Source: Hydrogenophaga sp040372165 (lineage in GTDB: Bacteria > Pseudomonadota > Gammaproteobacteria > Burkholderiales > Burkholderiaceae_C). Taken from it: a stretch of 64,000 bases of DNA. The notes under the pieces are model-generated. The model made no database searches and was not told the origin of the DNA. It was given only the letters and a program-made list of their open reading frames with translations. Position 1 is the stretch's first letter, and each line of letters starts with the position of its first letter. Positions 59,929 to 64,000 of this stretch are shown here, in pieces. Both the position numbers and the translations under genes were made by a program. The stretch is taken from NCBI RefSeq assembly GCF_040372165.1, contig NZ_BAABWG010000003.1, forward strand, positions 620,001 to 684,000. The letters run 5' to 3'.

Positions 59929-61401
59929 TCAGTCCAGGCTGCGAGCCAGTTCCATGGCTTCTTCGATGCGGTCTACCGCGTGAATGGTCAAGCCCTCGAA
60001 GGCCTTGTCATTTTTCTTGGGCGCGTTGGCCTTGGGCACCACCGCCACCGAAAAGCCGAGCTTGGCGGCTTCTTTCAGGCGCTCTTGCCCGCGGGGCGCC
60101 GGACGCACTTCGCCGGCCAGACCGACCTCGCCAAACGCCAGAAAGCCTTTGGGCAAAGGCTTGCCGCGCAAACTGCTGGTGATGGCCAGCATCACCGCCA
60201 GGTCGGCCGCCGGTTCGCTGATGCGCACACCGCCCACAGCATTGACGAACACATCCTGGTCCATGCAGGCCACGCCCGCGTGCCGGTGCAGCACCGCCAG
60301 CAACATGGCCAGGCGATCGCGCTCCAGACCGACCGACAGGCGCCGAGGCGATGGTCCGCCGCTGTCGACCAGTGCCTGAATCTCCACCAGCATCGGGCGG
60401 GTGCCTTCCAGCGTCACCAGCACGCAGCTGCCGGGCACCGGCTCGCTATGTTGCGAAAGGAAGATGGCACTCGGGTTGCTCACACCCTTGAGGCCTTTTT
60501 CGGTCATGGCAAACACGCCAATCTCGTTCACCGCACCAAAGCGGTTCTTGATGGCACGCACCAGGCGGAAGCTGCTATGCGTGTCGCCTTCGAAATACAG
60601 CACGGTGTCGACCATGTGCTCCAGCACGCGCGGCCCGGCCAGCGCGCCTTCCTTGGTCACATGACCAACCAGCACAATCGCCACGCCGCTGCTTTTGGCG
60701 GCGCGCGTCAGGTGGGCCGCACATTCGCGCACCTGGGCCACCGAGCCTGGGGCGCTGGTGAGTTGTTCTGAATAGACCGTCTGGATCGAATCGATGATGG
60801 CGATCGCCGGCTTTTGCGCGTCCAGCGTGGCGAGAATTTTCTCCAGCTGGGTTTCGGCCAGCACCTTGACCTGCGAGCCGTCGAGGCCCAAGCGCCTGGA
60901 TCGAAGAGCGACCTGGGCGCCGCTTTCTTCACCTGTGACGTACAACGTGCCCCCACGCTCCGCCGCTGCGCGGGTCGCTGCCCCCCTAGGGGGCTGATCT
61001 GCCTTGGGGCGGCCCGGCGGAAGATCGCTTGTTGATCTTCCAAAGCCGTTGCGCTCTAAGGCATCCACCGCCTGCAACAGCAAAGTCGATTTGCCAATCC
61101 CCGGGTCGCCGCCGATCAGCACCACACCGCCTTCGACAATGCCGCCGCCCAGCACACGGTCGAGTTCGCCAATGCCGGTGGGCGTGCGTTGCACGTCGGT
61201 CGCCTCAATGTCGGCCAGCGTGGTCACGGCACTGGCAGGCGCCAGGGCGGCGAAACGGTTCTTGGACGCGCTGGCAGACCCCGTTTCCGCCACGGTTTCC
61301 ACCAGCGTGTTCCAGGCACCGCAAGCCGGGCACTTGCCCAGCCATTTGGGGCTGGTGCCACCGCAATCAGTGCAGCTGTAAAGCGTTTTTTCTTTGGCCA
61401 T
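59929..61401 (-). CDS. radA: DNA repair protein RadA with in-frame repeat insertion
   Basis: 490 residues against about 460 in E. coli. Zinc finger C10-C13-C24-C27, Walker A GGDPGIGKSTLLLQ (about 97-110), the KNRFG motif and the C-terminal Lon-like domain are intact. Residues about 119-151, between Walker A and the TLYVTGEES strand, are encoded by a copy of the GC-rich repeat, read as LPPGRPKADQPPRGAATRA. RadA helps process recombination intermediates. Whether the insert is tolerated in the loop is inferred from the preserved frame. Confidence 0.93.
   Translation of the reverse strand: MAKEKTLYSCTDCGGTSPKWLGKCPACGAWNTLVETVAETGSASASKNRFAALAPASAVTTLADIEATDVQRTPTGIGELDRVLGGGIVEGGVVLIGGDPGIGKSTLLLQAVDALERNGFGRSTSDLPPGRPKADQPPRGAATRAAAERGGTLYVTGEESGAQVALRSRRLGLDGSQVKVLAETQLEKILATLDAQKPAIAIIDSIQTVYSEQLTSAPGSVAQVRECAAHLTRAAKSSGVAIVLVGHVTKEGALAGPRVLEHMVDTVLYFEGDTHSSFRLVRAIKNRFGAVNEIGVFAMTEKGLKGVSNPSAIFLSQHSEPVPGSCVLVTLEGTRPMLVEIQALVDSGGPSPRRLSVGLERDRLAMLLAVLHRHAGVACMDQDVFVNAVGGVRISEPAADLAVMLAITSSLRGKPLPKGFLAFGEVGLAGEVRPAPRGQERLKEAAKLGFSVAVVPKANAPKKNDKAFEGLTIHAVDRIEEAMELARSLD
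60949..61020 (+). repeat. GC-rich palindromic repeat, copy 2 (inside radA)
   Basis: Same core as copy 1 (CCCCCACGCTCCGCCGCTGC, central CCCCCCTAGGGGG, GGGGCGGCCCGG end), in the plus orientation and therefore antisense to radA. It has no stop codon in the radA frame. Confidence 0.93.
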
Positions 61402-61430
61402 CCTGCGAGCCTACCACTGCCGAGCAGGGT

Positions 61431-62576
61431 CTATCGCAGCCCCTGTGCCAGGCTTTGGGTAATGGCAGCCGCCGTCGCTTCCCGGCAGGCGCTGACGTTC
61501 TGGCCGGCCCAAAGCGGCGAAAAGTCGCCACTGCCTTTGGCTTCCCAATGGCTGCGCAGTGGTGTCATGCCAGCGCTGGCCAGTGGAAATGCCGGGGCAG
61601 CCTCGCTCATGGGGCCGAGCTCGCGCATGACCCGGTTGACAATGCCGCGCGCAGGGCGGCCGGAGAACAGCCGGGTCAAAGCCGTGTGCCGTGCGGCGTC
61701 GCTTTGCAAGGCGGCGCGGTGCACTGCACTGGTGGTGGCTTCCTTGCTGCACAAATAGGCAGTGCCCACCTGCACGGCTGAAGCGCCCAGGGCAAGGGCG
61801 GCCCGCACGCCCGCCGCATCGGCAATGCCGCCCGCGGCAATCACGGGAACGTCAACCGCCGCCACGATTTGCGGGACCAGGGCCAGCGTGCCGATTTGCG
61901 ATGACAAGTACGTGTCCGACGAGAAGTAGAGATCTGCCGCTGGGCCGCCCCAAGGCAGATCAGCCCCCTCGGGGGGCAGCGACCCGTGCAACGGCGGAGC
62001 GTGGGGGCGCAAAAAACTGCCGCGGTGGCCGCCGGCCTCATTTCCTTGAGCAATGATGGCATCGGCCCCGTTTTGTTCCAGCCACAGGGCTTCGGCCACC
62101 GTGGTGGCGGTGGACACGACCAGGCAGCCGCACAGCTTGACCCGTTCGAGCAAATCAGGGTGGGGCAGGCCAAAGTGAAAACTGACGATGGGCGGCACGT
62201 AGCGCTCCACCAGCACGCAGGCGTCGTGGCCGAACGGTACGCGGGAAGCGTCGCCATCGAATTTGGCCAGGTCGATGCCCGCCTCCTTGTAATAAGGCGC
62301 CAAGGCGGACTGCCACTGACCCATTGCCGCTTCATCGGGCGAGGGCGTGGTATGGCAGAAGAAATTGACTGCCCACCAATCCTGCAGCTTCGCTTTTTGC
62401 CGCATGGTCTCCAGCGTGGTGGCCAGGGCGGGCAGCCCCAGCATGCCGGCGGGCACGCCGCCCACGCCACCGGCCTTGCATACCGCCAAAGCCAATCGCG
62501 TGTCCTGCGCGCCAGCCATCGGGGCCTGAAAGATGCGGGGTTTTTCGAACAGATGGTGAAGAGCGTGCTCGTTCAT
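61431..62576 (-). CDS. Nitronate monooxygenase-like protein with in-frame repeat insertion
   Basis: 381 residues. FMN-dependent TIM-barrel NMO/2-nitropropane dioxygenase family: QAPMAGAQDTRLALAV, GNEAGGHRGSFL, VPVIAAGGIADAAGVRAAL and LGASAVQVGTAYL. Residues about 190-216 (PHAPPLHGSLPPEGAD and following) come from the GC-rich repeat. They sit between GSFL and the QIGTLALVPQIV helix, which are contiguous but for a short loop in relatives. The start at 62576 is MNEHALHH; the longer ORF is rejected. Divergent from hpaR. Confidence 0.88.
   Translation of the reverse strand: MNEHALHHLFEKPRIFQAPMAGAQDTRLALAVCKAGGVGGVPAGMLGLPALATTLETMRQKAKLQDWWAVNFFCHTTPSPDEAAMGQWQSALAPYYKEAGIDLAKFDGDASRVPFGHDACVLVERYVPPIVSFHFGLPHPDLLERVKLCGCLVVSTATTVAEALWLEQNGADAIIAQGNEAGGHRGSFLRPHAPPLHGSLPPEGADLPWGGPAADLYFSSDTYLSSQIGTLALVPQIVAAVDVPVIAAGGIADAAGVRAALALGASAVQVGTAYLCSKEATTSAVHRAALQSDAARHTALTRLFSGRPARGIVNRVMRELGPMSEAAPAFPLASAGMTPLRSHWEAKGSGDFSPLWAGQNVSACREATAAAITQSLAQGLR
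61938..62008 (-). repeat. GC-rich palindromic repeat, copy 3 (inside NMO gene)
   Basis: Minus-strand copy, sense with respect to the gene, opposite to the situation in radA. The reading frame stays open, giving the peptide PHAPPLHGSLPPEGAD, nearly the same as the hoxL tail. Confidence 0.93.
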
Positions 62577-62664
62577 GGTGAATCCATCATGCCATGCCGT
62601 CTTGGGCTTGGAAGATGTGTTTTGCCAACGCGAGCAGGTGGGTCTGGCGTTTCCTTCTGAAAAC

Positions 62665-62680
62665 ATTTAATATATTAAAT
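62665..62680. promoter_or_regulatory. Probable HpaR operator (perfect 16-bp palindrome)
   Basis: ATTTAATATATTAAAT is a perfect palindrome 18 bases before the hpaR ATG, in a sharply AT-rich patch between the NMO gene and hpaR. MarR-family proteins bind such palindromes, so autoregulation and control of hpaG are likely. Confidence 0.65.
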
Positions 62681-62698
62681 AAATCAGAAAACAGAGAC

Positions 62699-63205
62699 AT
62701 GAGCCGTTCACCTTCCCCGCCATTTGTTCACCGCAACCTGCCCCGCCTGCTGCTGGAAGCGCGCGAGGCGGTGATGCAGCACACCCGCCCCAGCCTGCGC
62801 GAGCATGGCCTGTCCGATCAGCAATGGCGTGTGCTGCGTGTGCTGGGCGAGCATGCCCGGGAACCCGGCGGCGTGGAGACAGGGCGCATTGCCCGCGAGG
62901 CCTTTTTGCTCGGTCCCAGCCTCACCGGAGTGCTGGCCCGCATGGAGCGCGATGGCTTGATCGTTCGCAGCCGCTGTGCAGATGACGGCCGCCGCACGGT
63001 GGTGCGGGCCACGCCAGAGGGCTTGCGCCTGGTGCGCTCCCTCTCGGCCACGATTGAGACCCACTACGCCTGGATGGAAGAGCGCCTGGGCAAGGCCCGC
63101 CTCGCGCAGCTCTACGCCCTGCTGGACGATGTGATTGCACTGGAAATCCCTGATGCGACGGGTGAGAGCGCTCAAGGGGCAGACGAACACGAAGACGCGG
63201 CCTGA
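62699..63205 (+). CDS. hpaR: MarR-family regulator of homoprotocatechuate degradation
   Basis: 168 residues. HpaR-like MarR protein: PRLLLEAREAVMQHTRPSL, LSDQQWRVLRVLGEH, recognition helix region LGPSLTGVLARMERDGLI and the wing RSRCADDGRRTVVRATPEG. It represses the hpa catabolic genes until the aromatic substrate is present. The start at 62699 follows the palindrome. It is 42 bases upstream of hpaG1. Confidence 0.9.
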   Translation: MSRSPSPPFVHRNLPRLLLEAREAVMQHTRPSLREHGLSDQQWRVLRVLGEHAREPGGVETGRIAREAFLLGPSLTGVLARMERDGLIVRSRCADDGRRTVVRATPEGLRLVRSLSATIETHYAWMEERLGKARLAQLYALLDDVIALEIPDATGESAQGADEHEDAA

Positions 63206-63247
63206 CCCAAGCGTTTGGCCAACAAGATTTTTTCGGAGACACCGATC

Positions 63248-63922
63248 ATGACGATGACCTGGTTGCCGCACTACCTGCCTGAAGGCACCGTGTACGGCGT
63301 GTTGCTCAACTTCCAGCGGGAAACGGCCCTGTGGGCAGACCGCATGAACCAAGACCCCTACAAGGCACCACCCAAGGCGCCGGTCCTCTACGTGAAAACG
63401 GCGAACACCTTCACGCCCAGCGGGCACGATGTGCCGCTGGCGGCCGACGTGCCAGAAGTGGAAGTGGGGGCCGCCGTGGGCCTGATCATGGGCGAGCCCG
63501 GCCAAGGGCCGGTGGCCTGCGCGCTGTTCAGCGACTTGGCCGTTCCGCACGAGAGCTATTTCCGCCCACCGGTGAAGTTCCGTTGCCGCGACGGCTTCCT
63601 GGGTGTTGGTCGAGATGCCATCGCGCTGGCCGCTGTGGGTGGGCTGGAAGGTTTGCAGAAACACCTGTTGGAAGTGCGCGTCGATGGCGTCCTTCGCCAG
63701 ACGGTCCAACTCGGCGACATGGTGCGTGAAGCCAGTGTCTTGCTCGCTGACGTGGCCGAATTCATGACGCTGCAGCGCGGCGATGTGCTGCTGCTGGGCA
63801 GCGATTGCCTGGCGGATGGCTCGCGCCCTCGCGCCAAAGTGGGCGACACCGTGGAGGTGAGCGCGGCAGGCTTCAAGCCTGTGGTGACCCACTTTGTGGC
63901 TGAAGAGGAGGTGACGGCATGA
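63248..63922 (+). CDS. hpaG1: HpaG1: HHDD isomerase/OPET decarboxylase, N-terminal type
   Basis: 224 residues, FAH superfamily, matching the N-terminal half of E. coli HpaG. Visible: PYKAPPKAPVLYVKTANTF, AAVGLIMGEPGQ, CRDGFLGVGRDAIAL and LGDMVREASVLLADVAEFM. It takes part in the decarboxylation/isomerisation steps of 4-hydroxyphenylacetate (homoprotocatechuate) degradation. GGAGA at 63235-63239 supports the start. Its stop overlaps the hpaG2 start (ATGA), so the two halves that are fused in E. coli are separate but coupled here. Confidence 0.9.
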   Translation: MTMTWLPHYLPEGTVYGVLLNFQRETALWADRMNQDPYKAPPKAPVLYVKTANTFTPSGHDVPLAADVPEVEVGAAVGLIMGEPGQGPVACALFSDLAVPHESYFRPPVKFRCRDGFLGVGRDAIALAAVGGLEGLQKHLLEVRVDGVLRQTVQLGDMVREASVLLADVAEFMTLQRGDVLLLGSDCLADGSRPRAKVGDTVEVSAAGFKPVVTHFVAEEEVTA

Positions 63923-64000
63923 AGCGCGCACGCATTGCCTGGGCCGGCGCCGTTCATGACGCCATTGAAGTCGCTGATGCCCCTGACCAGCTCGAACTGC
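63919..64000 (+). CDS. hpaG2: HpaG2, start only (runs off the window)
   Basis: Only 27 residues visible (MKRARIAWAGAVHDAIEVAD...). The position, ATGA overlap with hpaG1 and N-terminal sequence fit the C-terminal-type HpaG subunit. The identification depends mostly on context. Confidence 0.7.
   Translation, partial: MKRARIAWAGAVHDAIEVADAPDQLEL

Noticed and set aside
1..64000. tRNA, rRNA or complete insertion sequence
   Set aside because: No cloverleaf, rRNA-like stretch or transposase was recognised on either strand; a covariance-model scan would be needed to exclude small RNAs.

Overview
The window looks like a chromosomal segment of a GC-rich betaproteobacterium of the Comamonadaceae (Burkholderiales), most likely Hydrogenophaga or a close relative. 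This rests on gene content and order (mreBCD-mrdA next to gatCAB, divergent xth/pyrE, paired OmpR-type two-component systems), on a GC-rich palindromic repeat of the type I associate with this family, and on a very large hox/hyp cluster close to that of Cupriavidus necator (Ralstonia eutropha). Assignments come from reading the sequence; no database search was run.

Layout. 1-5 kb: the end of a QseB-like response regulator, several small conserved or unknown proteins, and a LysR regulator divergent from mmsA. 6-8 kb: a repeat-rich gap and a GMC oxidoreductase. 8.5-15 kb: two OmpR/EnvZ-type two-component systems flanking a pair of intradiol-dioxygenase-like proteins, one a probable lipoprotein and the other lacking the iron ligands. 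15-30 kb: housekeeping genes (AmpG-like permease, M48 protease, MBL hydrolase, CoA-transferase, exonuclease III and pyrE sharing a CATG start, gatCAB, mreBCD-mrdA). 30-31 kb: a TauE/SafE permease.

31-57 kb is the centrepiece: 27 genes on the minus strand, mostly overlapping or tightly spaced, read from hoxK (start 57009) to hoxJ (end 31062). In transcription order: hoxK hoxG hupE hoxZ, a HigA-like HTH gene, hoxM hoxL hoxO hoxQ hoxR hoxT hoxV hypA hypB hypF(short) hypC hypD hypE, a small unknown gene, hoxA, hoxF hoxU hoxY hoxH hoxW, hoxB hoxC hoxJ. It therefore encodes a membrane-bound O2-tolerant hydrogenase (six-cysteine proximal cluster signature in HoxK), an NAD-reducing hydrogenase, an H2-sensing regulatory hydrogenase with its kinase and NtrC-type activator, and most of the maturation machinery. 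Upstream of hoxK are a sigma-54 promoter with exact GG-N10-GC spacing, a full-consensus IHF site and an upstream 16-bp inverted repeat that could be the HoxA enhancer. Relative to the C. necator order (hoxA-hoxB-hoxC-hoxJ), the NAD-hydrogenase block sits exactly between hoxA and hoxB. HypX, HoxN and HoxI are not present, and HypF is reduced to its carbamoyltransferase half.

57.5-64 kb: a zinc-finger protein, ilvE, an acyltransferase, radA, a nitronate-monooxygenase-like protein, and the start of a homoprotocatechuate degradation operon (hpaR, hpaG1, start of hpaG2). The GC-rich repeat occurs four times. One copy is intergenic, two lie in frame inside radA and the NMO gene in opposite orientations, and one supplies the C-terminus and stop codon of hoxL.
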